The translations under genes and the position numbers were made by a program. Shown here in pieces: positions 8,872 to 17,234 of a DNA stretch of 64,000 nt; the first letter of the stretch is position 1, and each line of letters opens with the position of its first letter. Origin of the DNA: Phenylobacterium conjunctum (GTDB lineage: Bacteria > Pseudomonadota > Alphaproteobacteria > Caulobacterales > Caulobacteraceae); contig NZ_JBHTLQ010000019.1 of NCBI RefSeq assembly GCF_042679085.1, forward strand, positions 1 to 64,000. The letters run 5' to 3'. The notes beneath the pieces are model-generated. The model made no database searches. It was given only the letters and a program-made list of their open reading frames with translations, and was not told the origin of the DNA.

Positions 8872-9786
8872 CTAATAGACCGTGCCACCCACCCCGCCGT
8901 CGAGGCTCATCGTCGTCGCAATCGTGCTCGACTCCGTACGATCCTCCTCTTCGCGGTAGGCGGTGTAGGTCTCGGTCAGGGTCATGGTGAGAATCTTGAT
9001 CCCGGCGCCGAACCGGCGAAGCAGGGAGCGCTCGTTGCAGTCGCGCGCCGGCTTCTGGGGCCGGCATTCCACCTTGCCGCCGGCGCCATGGTACAGGGCG
9101 TCGTTCTTCCGGCAGGTCAGGGTCTGGCCGCCGGAGAAGTCAGCCTGGCCCTTGTACTCGGCGATGGTGGCCTGCAGCCACGTCCCGGCTATGCAGCGAT
9201 AGAGCTCGCCGTCATAGACATCGTCGATGTCGCGGTCGGGCGTCACCTGAGAGGCCGGGTGGGGAATGGTCCGGTCGTCGATACACACCGCCTGGATCAC
9301 CACGCGCTTGGTGCGGGTGCGGGTCGCTTCATAGGCCGTGCGCTTCAGGCGCCGGCCGGTATCGACGTTCAGGCCCTGGATCACGCCGCTGGCCATGGGC
9401 GGCATGTAGCCGCCACCGCCCCCCCCGCCGCCGTAATAGACCGTGCTACCCGAGCCGGAGCCCGCACCGGCCGAGGAGCCCGCGTTCGAGGCGGCGTTAG
9501 CGTTGGCGATGGCCACGCTGACGCTCGAGACATTGATGTTGATATTGTTGCGGAAATTGTTCGTCGTGTCGCAGCAGGTGGGCGGCGGCGACGGCGGCGT
9601 GCAGCAAGGCGGCGTGGGCGCCGTGCAGCAGGGTGGGGTCGGCGCAGTGCAGCAGGGCGGCGTGGGCGTCACGCAGCTGTTGCAGTCGCCCGCCGCGGCC
9701 GGAACCGAGCCGCCGAGGAACAGGAGGGTGAGGCCCAGCAGGACGCCAAGGAAACTGGTTCGCTTGATCAAGGGTCGCTTGGTCAT
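8872..9786 (-). CDS. Exported protein with Cys-Cys/Pro tandem repeats, unknown function
   Basis: A 304-aa protein with a clear signal peptide (MTKRPLIKRTSFLGVLLGLTL onward, cleaved near residue 32). Directly after it come about four tandem octapeptides of the type PTPPCCTA, which are 24-bp DNA repeats at about 9585-9670. An Asn-rich stretch (NNFRNNININVS), a Gly run and a soluble C-terminal part with scattered cysteines (CIDD, YRC, TCRK, ECR, DCNE) follow. The paired cysteines suggest disulfide-linked or cross-linked surface material. The C-terminus (TTMSLDGGVGGTVY) is Gly/Thr-rich. I do not recognise the family. It could be a stalk, cell-surface or spore-coat-like structural protein. Confidence 0.65.
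   Translation of the reverse strand: MTKRPLIKRTSFLGVLLGLTLLFLGGSVPAAAGDCNSCVTPTPPCCTAPTPPCCTAPTPPCCTPPSPPPTCCDTTNNFRNNININVSSVSVAIANANAASNAGSSAGAGSGSGSTVYYGGGGGGGGYMPPMASGVIQGLNVDTGRRLKRTAYEATRTRTKRVVIQAVCIDDRTIPHPASQVTPDRDIDDVYDGELYRCIAGTWLQATIAEYKGQADFSGGQTLTCRKNDALYHGAGGKVECRPQKPARDCNERSLLRRFGAGIKILTMTLTETYTAYREEEDRTESSTIATTMSLDGGVGGTVY
9592..9672 (-). repeat. 24-bp tandem repeat encoding PTPPCCTA units
   Basis: Three to four imperfect copies of a 24-bp unit (core GTGCAGCAGGGCGGCGTGGG on the plus strand) occur in frame inside the exported protein gene. The copy boundaries differ by a few bases. Such arrays change copy number by slippage, so length variation between strains is likely. Confidence 0.75.
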
Positions 9787-9963
9787 GGGGCGGCCCCTCC
9801 TCGTCGGGCCTGGCCGTTAAGCATGCAAGAACCGCGCCGTGCAGACGCGCCCTCGCCTCTACGCCGCGCCCGCCTGTCCCGATCCGGAACATCCGGGTTT
9901 GGCCCGTTTGTCGCCTGCAAGCCCCATGCGGTCGCCTTTGGCCGCGCAGGGGCTTGTTTGGCG

Positions 9964-10515
9964 ATGTCGATGTTCCATTCAAATACGGAACGGTTGATAG
10001 ACTATTGGCGTAGCCGCCGCGGCGAGGCGCGCCTGCCGACCCGCATGGCCGTCGACCCAGCCGATTTCTCCGACATTGTGGCCCAGACCTTCATCCTGGG
10101 ACGGGTGGCGACGGGCATCTATCCGATCCGCCTGGCCGGCGCCTTCCTGGGCGAGCTTCACCAGCGCGACCTGCGCCAGCAGAATGCGCTCAGCCTGTTC
10201 CGCGAGCGCGACAAGCTGGAGGTGAAGGCGGCGCTGGAAGCCTCCCGCCGTCGGCCTGAGCCCCTGGTGGTCACCGTCGAGGTTCCCACCGACGGCCCCT
10301 CCATGAACATGGAGATCCTGTTCGCGCCCCTGGCCGGCACCGAGACCTCTCCCGAGCGGTTCCTCGGTCTCTATCAGCCGCTGAACATGGTCTCGCGCCT
10401 GCGCGGCCTGCCAGCCCAGGAGTTCGCGGTTCGCAACCTGGTCGGCATGAGCCCCGCCAACCAGGAAACGCCGCGCCTGCGCCTCGCCACCCTGGACGGC
10501 CGTCGCATCGCCTGA
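9964..10515 (+). CDS. PAS-domain protein (PAS_5-like)
   Basis: A 183-aa soluble protein with one PAS-like domain at about residues 10-145. The N-terminal segment TERLIDYWRSRRGEARLPTR and the later GRVATGIYPIRLAGAFL are typical of the alphaproteobacterial PAS_5 group. There is no kinase, cyclase or HTH output domain, so it would act through a partner; Caulobacter MopJ is a known single-domain PAS protein of this kind. The ATG at 9964 was chosen; a second ATG follows at 9970. The much longer frame upstream is antisense to the preceding gene and was discarded. Confidence 0.72.
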   Translation: MSMFHSNTERLIDYWRSRRGEARLPTRMAVDPADFSDIVAQTFILGRVATGIYPIRLAGAFLGELHQRDLRQQNALSLFRERDKLEVKAALEASRRRPEPLVVTVEVPTDGPSMNMEILFAPLAGTETSPERFLGLYQPLNMVSRLRGLPAQEFAVRNLVGMSPANQETPRLRLATLDGRRIA

Positions 10516-10562
10516 GCCGACCCGCTAAGCTGCCGCTCGAATCCAGAGACGGGAGCATCACC

Positions 10563-11474
10563 TTGGCCGGCAGTCAGGACTTCGCCGCGGATCCCCGTAA
10601 CGCCAACGCCCTGGTCTGGCTGAACGGCGAGCTTGTTCCCAAGTCCCAGGCGCGGGTCTCGATCTTCGACGCCGGCTTTGTCTTGGGCGACGGGGTCTGG
10701 GAAGGGCTTCGGCTGCACAAGGGCCGGCTGATGTTCCTGGACGCTCACCTGGACCGGCTGTTCGAGGGCGCGGCCGCCATCGAGCTGGACATCGGCCTGA
10801 CGCGCCAGGGCGTGATCGAGGCCCTGAACCAGCTGTTCGCCGCCAACGACATGAGCGACGGCGTCCACATCCGGCTGATGGTCACCCGCGGCGAGAAGGC
10901 CGCAGCCAACCAGGACCCGCGCAACGCCTTGGGCAAGCCCACCGTCGTCATCGTCGCCGAGTGGAAAACCCCCAGCCCGACCATCGTCACCCGCGGCCTA
11001 TCCCTGGCCACAGTCTCCGTGCGCTGCACGCCCAAGGAGATGTTCGACATGCGCCTGAACTCGCACAGCCGCCTGAACCTGATCCTGGCCCTGCAGGAGG
11101 CGATCCGGGCCGGCGCCGACGAGGCCCTGATGCTGGACCCGCACGGCCACGTCGCCAGCTGCAACGCCACCAACTTCTTCTGGGTGCGGGACGGCGAGCT
11201 GCGGACCTCGAGCGGCGAGTACTGCTTCAATGGGGTCACCCGGGCCAATGTCATCGCGCTCGCCCGCGAGAACGACATCCCCCTGCGCCTGGCCGATTTC
11301 CCGGTGGAAGACGCCCAGGGCGCCGACGAGGCCTTTGTCACCGGCACCTTTGGCGGCCTGACGCCTGTCCGCAGCATTGATGGTCGCGAACTCTCCGACG
11401 CCCTGCCCGGCCCGCTGACCGCGCGCCTGCGCGGCCTGTATGACGCCCTCAAGGACGCCGAGGCGGCGCGGTGA
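10563..11474 (+). CDS. Aminotransferase class IV-fold protein lacking the PLP lysine
   Basis: A 303-aa protein with the full fold of D-amino-acid/branched-chain aminotransferases: VSIFDAGFVLGDGVWEGLR near residue 35, ADEALMLDPHGHVA near 190 and the TRANVIAL helix near 225. The position that holds the PLP-binding lysine in family members is Asn166 (LNSHSRLN). The usual catalytic Glu of the GxVxEG motif is replaced by Ser199 (VASCNATN). This is based on hand alignment to DAAT, BCAT and ADC lyase. The start is TTG at 10563, with GGGAG upstream. Its stop overlaps the start of the sulfotransferase-like gene. It probably does not do classical transamination. Confidence 0.8.
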   Translation: MAGSQDFAADPRNANALVWLNGELVPKSQARVSIFDAGFVLGDGVWEGLRLHKGRLMFLDAHLDRLFEGAAAIELDIGLTRQGVIEALNQLFAANDMSDGVHIRLMVTRGEKAAANQDPRNALGKPTVVIVAEWKTPSPTIVTRGLSLATVSVRCTPKEMFDMRLNSHSRLNLILALQEAIRAGADEALMLDPHGHVASCNATNFFWVRDGELRTSSGEYCFNGVTRANVIALARENDIPLRLADFPVEDAQGADEAFVTGTFGGLTPVRSIDGRELSDALPGPLTARLRGLYDALKDAEAAR

Positions 11475-12232
11475 GCCCGCCTGTCCGGATCGCCATGTGG
11501 TCGGGGCCGCGGAACATCTCCACGGCGATGATGCGGTCCTTTGAGAACCGCGCCGACACGGCCGTGGTCGACGAGCCCTTCTACGCCGCCTACCTCGCGG
11601 CCACCGGCCTGGACCATCCCATGCGGGACGAGGTGCTGGCGTCACAGTCCACCGACTGGAGCCAGGTGATCGCGGACCTGACCGGCCAGGCGCCAGATGG
11701 GGCCGCGGTCTTCTATCAGAAGCACATGACCCAACACATGCTGCCCGGCGTCGACCTGTCCTGGACCGCCCAGTGCCGCAACGCCTTCCTGATCCGCGAT
11801 CCGGCCCGGGTGCTGGCCAGCTACAGCGCCAAGCGGGGCGAGGTCACCCTGGCCGATATCGGGGTCGAGCGGCAGGGCGAGCTGTTCGAGCGTGAGGCCG
11901 ACCGCCTGGGTCACGCCCCCCCGGTGATTGAGGGCCGCGACATTCTGATTGATCCGCCAAGGGCGCTCACCGCCCTGTGCGCGGCCCTGGGGATCGCTTT
12001 CGATCCGGCGATGCTGGCCTGGCCGGCGGGACGCAGGGACACCGACGGGGTCTGGGCCCCGGCCTGGTATGACGCGGTGGAGCGGTCGACAGGCTTTGGC
12101 CCGCCGCCGGATGAAGCCGCCCCGCCGGCCCTGTCCGACGAGCTGCAGCGGATCGCTGATGCGGCCCGGCCCTCCTATGAGCGGCTCGCCGCCTTCAGGA
12201 TCGGGCTTTCAAGCGGAAGCGCACAACCCTAG
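11471..12232 (+). CDS. Sulfotransferase-like P-loop protein
   Basis: A 253-aa cytoplasmic protein. The N-terminal WSGPRNISTAMMRSF (residues about 10-24) matches the 5'-phosphosulfate-binding loop of sulfotransferases, and IRDPARVLASYSAKRG (about 118-133) matches the 3'-phosphate-binding region. The start is GTG at 11471, overlapping the preceding stop in GTGA, so translation is coupled to the aminotransferase-fold gene. From memory, plant proteins annotated as branched-chain-aminotransferase-like fuse these same two domains, which would support a shared function. Substrate unknown. Confidence 0.72.
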   Translation: MSPPVRIAMWSGPRNISTAMMRSFENRADTAVVDEPFYAAYLAATGLDHPMRDEVLASQSTDWSQVIADLTGQAPDGAAVFYQKHMTQHMLPGVDLSWTAQCRNAFLIRDPARVLASYSAKRGEVTLADIGVERQGELFEREADRLGHAPPVIEGRDILIDPPRALTALCAALGIAFDPAMLAWPAGRRDTDGVWAPAWYDAVERSTGFGPPPDEAAPPALSDELQRIADAARPSYERLAAFRIGLSSGSAQP

Positions 12233-12259
12233 GATTGGCGGCACGCTGGAGATCTATCC

Positions 12260-12964
12260 ATGAAGCCTGCTCAGATCCTCGCCACAGTCCTCGCCGCGGC
12301 GATCCTGGCGGCGGCCCCGGCCGCGCTCGCCGACCCCGCGGCCATGATCGCCAAGTCTGAAAAGGTGAAGCTGAAGGGACGCAAGGGCGAGAAGCTCACC
12401 CGTCCCGGCTATGAGCTGGCCGAGTACTCAGGCGTCTTCAGCGCCTCGACCTTCCAGGGCTCGGACAGCCTGGGCATCTGGGCGAAGACCAAGACCGCCT
12501 TTGATTTCACCATCACCCGTCCGGGCTGGAGCGCACCGGTCACGGTGGCCTGCGGCGGCGGCCAGGGGCGGCTCGGCCTGGGCTGGATCACCTTCAAGCG
12601 CGACAATCTGCAGGTCACCTGCACCTTTGGCGGCTCGGCGCCGGCCAACGCCGCCTTCAGCCTCGCCCTGGCCGACGGCTCCTTCCTGCAGAAGCTGGCT
12701 CAGCCGCAGCGGGCGGCGGAGCTGCAGTACGGATCGGTGAACCTGCGGGCCCAGACCCGCGTACTGGGCGGCCTTCCCATCGGCGGCGGCGGGCCCGTCG
12801 GCTATCTGTTCACCAAGGGGGACGAGGAGGTGGGCGGCATCCAGCTGGCCGGCTTCCAGCCCAGCTTCTACCTGCCGCCGCAGCCCTCGGCCGATCGTGA
12901 TGCGGCGGCGATCACCGCCATGATTCTGTTCCTGTTCAAGGATCCGGGCCGGCCGGAGCGCTGA
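12260..12964 (+). CDS. Exported protein of unknown function
   Basis: A 234-aa protein with a signal peptide (MKPAQILATVLAAAILAAAP onward, cleaved after ALA near residue 24). The mature part is predicted soluble and beta-rich, with two cysteines (VTVACGGGQG and QVTCTFGG) that could form a disulfide. There is no lipobox. It begins 27 nt after the sulfotransferase-like gene on the same strand and may be the third gene of that transcript. I do not recognise the family. Confidence 0.7.
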   Translation: MKPAQILATVLAAAILAAAPAALADPAAMIAKSEKVKLKGRKGEKLTRPGYELAEYSGVFSASTFQGSDSLGIWAKTKTAFDFTITRPGWSAPVTVACGGGQGRLGLGWITFKRDNLQVTCTFGGSAPANAAFSLALADGSFLQKLAQPQRAAELQYGSVNLRAQTRVLGGLPIGGGGPVGYLFTKGDEEVGGIQLAGFQPSFYLPPQPSADRDAAAITAMILFLFKDPGRPER

Positions 12965-12970
12965 TCGGCG

Positions 12971-14092
12971 TCAGATCACCATCACCTGGGCGACCTGGGC
13001 GCCGTCCAGCACCGCCTCGTTGAAGTCCACCGCCCGCGCGCCGCCGGAGGCAAGGTCCAGCGCGGCCAGATTCGCCCCGGCGAAATTGGCGTGGGCGAGG
13101 TTGGCGCCGCGGAAGCTCGCGCCCCGCAGGTCCGCGCCAGAGAAGTTGGCCCCGCGCAGGTCCGCGCCCTCAAAATTGGCCGCCACCAGCAGCGCTTTCG
13201 AGAAGTCCAGGCCGACAGCGCAGACACCCCGCGCGCTCAGGGCGGGCAGCGTCCGCCCCTTCAGGGCGCTCGCCACGGGCCGCAGGTCGGCGCCCACGAT
13301 GTCGCCGGGCCGGCCATCCTTGCCGCCGGTCCTGGCCCAGGCCTCAGCTTCAGCCAGGATGGTTTTCAGGCGCTCGGCCTGGTCGATGGCTTCCGCGGAC
13401 GGACTGACCAGGCAGCTGGCCAGGACCTCGCGGGACAGGCCCAGGCCGGCCAGGTCGACATTGGTCAGGATCGCGCCGCGGAAATCCGCCTCGCCAACCC
13501 GCGCGCCGCCAAACTCGGCGCCGTCGAGATTGCAGTTGGCGAACTTCGCACCCTTCAGGTTCGCATTGCGGAACACCGCGCCGCGCATGGAGCTGTTGGT
13601 GAAGTCCACCGACTGGGCCTGGACCTCGTCCATCCGGGTGGCGTCGAAGGAGGCGCCGCGGGCCGAAGCCTGGTCGCTCAGGCTGGAGCTGACCAGGGCG
13701 TCCTTGTGCACCAGGACGGCCGATCGCAGGTCGGCGCCGTCCAGCCTGGCCCAGTTCAGCCGCGCGCCCTCGAAGGCCGCGCCGCGCAGGTCGGCGCGGG
13801 TGAGCACCGCCCGGGTGAAGTCACAGCGGCTGAGGATCGCCCCGCAGAACACCGCCCGGCTGAGATCAGTCTCGACAAAGGTGCTGCCGTCGAGGTCCGA
13901 GCCGGTGAAGTCGATGTCCGGCAGGATCCGGCGGTCGGCCTTCATGCGGCGGGCCATGATGAAGCGCGGCAGCTTGCGCGCGCCCACCGGGCGGCCCGCG
14001 GCGAAGGATTCATGCGCCGCGATCATTTCCTCGAAGCCCGCCGGCTGGACGGGGCTCAGGCGCGAATAGAAGCCGGATCCGGGACCACGCAT
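12971..14092 (-). CDS. Pentapeptide-repeat protein
   Basis: A 373-aa protein dominated by A(D/N)LxG(A/V)xF pentapeptides in two blocks, about residues 55-205 and 290-365 (DLRGANFSGADLRGASFRGA). Such repeats fold as a right-handed quadrilateral beta-helix. The roughly 85 residues between the blocks are helical and charged. Some family members mimic DNA and protect gyrase; most have no known role. There is no signal peptide. It converges on the exported-protein gene, with 6 nt between stops. Confidence 0.88.
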   Translation of the reverse strand: MRGPGSGFYSRLSPVQPAGFEEMIAAHESFAAGRPVGARKLPRFIMARRMKADRRILPDIDFTGSDLDGSTFVETDLSRAVFCGAILSRCDFTRAVLTRADLRGAAFEGARLNWARLDGADLRSAVLVHKDALVSSSLSDQASARGASFDATRMDEVQAQSVDFTNSSMRGAVFRNANLKGAKFANCNLDGAEFGGARVGEADFRGAILTNVDLAGLGLSREVLASCLVSPSAEAIDQAERLKTILAEAEAWARTGGKDGRPGDIVGADLRPVASALKGRTLPALSARGVCAVGLDFSKALLVAANFEGADLRGANFSGADLRGASFRGANLAHANFAGANLAALDLASGGARAVDFNEAVLDGAQVAQVMVI

Positions 14093-14355
14093 GCGCTAGG
14101 CCCCCGCCCCGCGACGGAACGGGCCATCATGACGAGTTTGAGCATATAACCGCAGCACCAACGCCAGATACCCCCAATTTGCGCAGTCGTTACTAATGAC
14201 CGCGCGCGCCCCAATGCATCTCCGCGATGATTTGGGCACTCAGGCAAGGTTATCCAACACGCCTCCCCCGCTATGGGTAGGACGTTACTTCCAGAGATGA
14301 CACACGGGCGTCGCAATACAATTCTTGGGTGTGACGCGGAGCTATAATCCTGAAC

Positions 14356-15312
14356 CTAGGCGAGCTCCGTCGAGCTCGCCCAGTCGAGACGAGCCAGGTC
14401 CTGATCCGTCAGCTTGAGCGCCGCGGATCCCATCAGCTCCGTCAGCTGCTCAACGCTGGTGGCCGAGGCGATGGGCGCGGTCAGGCCGGGCTGGGCCATC
14501 ACCCAGGCCAGCGCCACCTGGGCCGGCGTGGCCTTCAGGTTCGCCCCCACCTCGTCCAGCACCGCCAGGATGCGCAGGCCACGTTCGTCGAGATAGCGCT
14601 TCACTCCGCGCCCGCGCGGGCTCTTGGCCAGGTCCGCCTCCGACCGGTACTTGCCGGTCAGGAAGCCGGAGGCCAGGCCGTAATAGGGGATCACGCCGAC
14701 GTCGTTCTCGATGCAGACCTGCTGCAAACCCGCCTCGAACCCGGCGCGGTCATAGAGATTGTAGAGAGGTTGTTCCGAGTTGTAGCGCGCCCAGCCGTGG
14801 GCGGCGCTGATGTCAAGGGCCGACTTCAGCCGGGCCGGCTCGAAGTTGGAGGCGCCGATCGCCCGCACCTTGCCGGCCTTGACCAGGCGCTCATAGGCCT
14901 CGGCGGTCTCTTCCTGCGGCGTCTCGGGATCGTCGCGGTGCGATTGGTAAAGATCGATGACATCCGTCTGCAGGCGCGTGAGGGAGGCTTCCACGGCCTC
15001 GACCATGTACTTGGCCGACAGCCCCTTCATCCCCTCGCCCATCTCAGAACCGAGCTTGGTCATCAGCACGACCTTGTCGCGCTTGCCGTGGGCCTTGAAC
15101 CAATTGCCAATGACGGTTTCAGAGGCCCCGCCGCCGGCCGGCGACCAGCGGGAATAGACGTCGGCCGTATCGACGGCGTTGAAGCCGCCGTCGACAAAGG
15201 CGTCCAGGACGCGGAACGAGGTCGCCTCGTCCGCCGTCCAGCCGAACACGTTCCCGCCGAGGACGAGCGGCGCGATCTTGAGATCAGACTTCCCTAGCCG
15301 GCGCAGCTCCAT
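14356..15312 (-). CDS. Aldo/keto reductase
   Basis: A 318-aa NADPH-dependent TIM-barrel oxidoreductase. It shows GFNAVDTADVYS (catalytic Asp and Tyr near residues 50-57), the lysine in VVLMTKLG, the histidine in DLYQSHRDDP, and the cofactor segments IGASNF and LAWVMAQPGLTAPI. This is the YajO/Tas-like branch that reduces aldehydes and ketones. Its start is 21 nt after the GMC oxidoreductase stop on the same strand, so they are probably co-transcribed: the oxidase would make an aldehyde or ketone that the reductase can handle. Confidence 0.88.
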   Translation of the reverse strand: MELRRLGKSDLKIAPLVLGGNVFGWTADEATSFRVLDAFVDGGFNAVDTADVYSRWSPAGGGASETVIGNWFKAHGKRDKVVLMTKLGSEMGEGMKGLSAKYMVEAVEASLTRLQTDVIDLYQSHRDDPETPQEETAEAYERLVKAGKVRAIGASNFEPARLKSALDISAAHGWARYNSEQPLYNLYDRAGFEAGLQQVCIENDVGVIPYYGLASGFLTGKYRSEADLAKSPRGRGVKRYLDERGLRILAVLDEVGANLKATPAQVALAWVMAQPGLTAPIASATSVEQLTELMGSAALKLTDQDLARLDWASSTELA

Positions 15313-15333
15313 CCTGGTCTCTCCCGTGTGTTG

Positions 15334-16983
15334 TTATGCAGCCTCGCCTTCATACACCGGCACGTCGGCGGCGGGCAAAGCCGCCTTGCCGCGGATCATG
15401 TCGGCGGCCTTCTCGGCGACCATGATGGTAGGGGCGTTGGTGTTGCCGCCCACAAGGGTCGGCATGACCGAGGCGTCGACGACGCGCAGGCCCTGCAGGC
15501 CCTGGACCTTCAGCTCGGCGTCGACCACCGCCATCGGATCGCCCTTCACGCCCATGCGGCAGGTGCCGACCGGGTGATAGATGGTCTCGGCGGCGGTCTT
15601 GATCCAGGCGTCGATCTGCTCGTCGGTCTGGACATCCTTGCCCGGGAACAGCTCGGTGGTGCGATAGGGATCCAGCGCCGATTGTTCCGCGACCTTACGC
15701 ATCATCTTGACGCCTTCGCGCAGGGCGCGGCGGTCTTCCTCGGCCGACAGGTAGTTGGCGAAGATCGCCGGATCGTCGAACGGGTCGGCCGAGCGCAGGC
15801 CGACGCGGCCACGGCTTTCCGGGCGCAGCTGGCAGACGTGGAAGGTGAAGCCGTCCTTTTCGACGGCGACCTTGCCGTGGTCCTGCATGACCGCGATGAC
15901 CACGTGGATTTGCAGGTCGGGGCGGTCGAGGTCGGGACGCGACTTCAGGAAGGCGCCGCTTTCCAGCGCGTTCTGACGGCCGACGCCCTTGCGGAACAGC
16001 AGCCAGTTCAGACCGACGAACAGGGTCTTGATGCCCTTGCGCGCCGAATAGATCGTGATCGGCTTGGGGCATTCCCAGGACAGGCAGCAGTCCAGGTGGT
16101 CCTGCAGGTTCTGGCCGACGCCCTTCAGCGCGTGCACCACCGGGATGCCGTGCTTGCCGAGCTCTTCCGGATCGCCGATGCCGGACAGCTGGAGGATCTG
16201 GGGCGACTGCACCGCGCCGGCGCAGAGCAGAACCTCACGCTTGGCCTTTACAACCTTCTTTTCCTTGGTCTTTTCGTCGATGTACTCGACGCCCGTGGCG
16301 ACGCCGTTCTCAACGATGATCTTGCTGGTCCGCGCGCCGGTGATGCAGGTCAGGTTCGGACGGTTCAGGATCGGATGCAGATAACCGCGGGCCGCGCTCC
16401 AGCGCTCCCCGTCCTTGATGGTCATCTGATACGGGCCCCAGCCCTCCTGCTTGAAGCCGTTGAAGTCGTCAGTGGCCGGGTGACCCGCCTGGACGCCGGC
16501 CTCGATGGTGGCCTTGTAGATCGGGTTGGGGGTGGAGGCCTTGGACACCGCCAGCGGGCCGTCGCCGCCGTGATAGTCGTCGCCGCCGCCTTCCAGGCTT
16601 TCCGAGCGCTTGAAGTAGGGCAGCACGTCCTTGTAGGCCCAGCCTTCCAGGCCCATCTGGCGCCACTGATCGTAGTCGCGGGCGTGGCCGCGGATGTAGA
16701 TCATCCCGTTGATCGAGGACGACCCGCCCCAGCCCTTGCCGCGCGGCCACCAGAGCTTGCGGTTGTTCAGGTTCGGCTCCGGCTCGGTCCAGAAGCCCCA
16801 GTTGTAGGTGCCCTTGTTGGGCAGCAGGGCGCCGACGCCGGCCGGCATCTTGACCAGGATGGAATTGTCCTTGGTCCCGGCTTCCAGCAGCAGGACCTTC
16901 ACATTGGCGTCTTCGGTCAGCCGGTTCGCCAGAACGCAGCCGGCCGAACCGGCGCCGATGATGATGTAGTCGTAGGCGTCCAA
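15334..16983 (-). CDS. GMC-family FAD oxidoreductase (choline/alcohol dehydrogenase-like)
   Basis: A 549-aa flavoprotein with the FAD-binding GAGSAGCVLANRL at residues about 9-21, the GMC signature region GGSSSINGMIYIRG near 80-95, and the C-terminal active-site segment YHPVGTCRMG with a His/Asn pair (GGNTNAPTIMVAEK). It resembles BetA and long-chain or polyethylene-glycol alcohol dehydrogenases. The substrate is therefore a primary or secondary alcohol that cannot be named. The start is TTG at 16983, with GGGGAGG 6 nt upstream. There is no betB or betI neighbour, so osmoprotectant synthesis is unlikely. Confidence 0.88.
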   Translation of the reverse strand: MDAYDYIIIGAGSAGCVLANRLTEDANVKVLLLEAGTKDNSILVKMPAGVGALLPNKGTYNWGFWTEPEPNLNNRKLWWPRGKGWGGSSSINGMIYIRGHARDYDQWRQMGLEGWAYKDVLPYFKRSESLEGGGDDYHGGDGPLAVSKASTPNPIYKATIEAGVQAGHPATDDFNGFKQEGWGPYQMTIKDGERWSAARGYLHPILNRPNLTCITGARTSKIIVENGVATGVEYIDEKTKEKKVVKAKREVLLCAGAVQSPQILQLSGIGDPEELGKHGIPVVHALKGVGQNLQDHLDCCLSWECPKPITIYSARKGIKTLFVGLNWLLFRKGVGRQNALESGAFLKSRPDLDRPDLQIHVVIAVMQDHGKVAVEKDGFTFHVCQLRPESRGRVGLRSADPFDDPAIFANYLSAEEDRRALREGVKMMRKVAEQSALDPYRTTELFPGKDVQTDEQIDAWIKTAAETIYHPVGTCRMGVKGDPMAVVDAELKVQGLQGLRVVDASVMPTLVGGNTNAPTIMVAEKAADMIRGKAALPAADVPVYEGEAA

Positions 16984-17111
16984 GGCTGGCCTCCCCTTAA
17001 CAACGTTTAGTTGGTGGCGAACTTACAGAGCCCGCGGCCCAGGGCAAGCCGCCCAACCGAGAAACCTGACGCCGGCGTCACGAAAATTCGACCCAGCCAA
17101 CCGCCTTAAGA

Positions 17112-17233
17112 CCCCCTCGCCCCGCTTGCGGGGAGAGGGTTGGGGTGAGGGGGCGCTGAAGGTCACCCCCACATGCCCTGCCGGTTGAAACACCGCTCCC
17201 CTCACCCTGCCCTCTCCCCCAAGGGGGCGAGGG
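17112..17233. repeat. Pair of inverted REP-like intergenic palindromes
   Basis: Two related GC-rich elements face each other between the fadH and GMC genes. The first (17112-17154) reads CCCCCTCGCCCCGCTTGCGG and continues into GAGGGTTGGGGTGAGGG; the second (17198-17233) is its approximate reverse complement. This family, with a CCCTCACCCTGCCCTCTCCC core, recurs in intergenic DNA of many proteobacteria. Placed directly after the fadH stop, it may also end or stabilise the transcript. Confidence 0.75.
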
Positions 17234-17234
17234 T

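Noticed and set aside
9585..9672. Short tandem repeats considered as a CRISPR array
   Set aside because: The repeats are contiguous without spacers, in frame and encode PTPPCCTA; they are a protein-coding repeat.
15334..16983. GMC oxidoreductase as choline dehydrogenase BetA
   Set aside because: No betB, betI or choline transporter nearby; the family is too broad for that name.
15328..17010. 560-codon frame antisense to the GMC oxidoreductase
   Set aside because: Shadow of the real gene; its composition is typical of reverse-frame translation of GC-rich codons.
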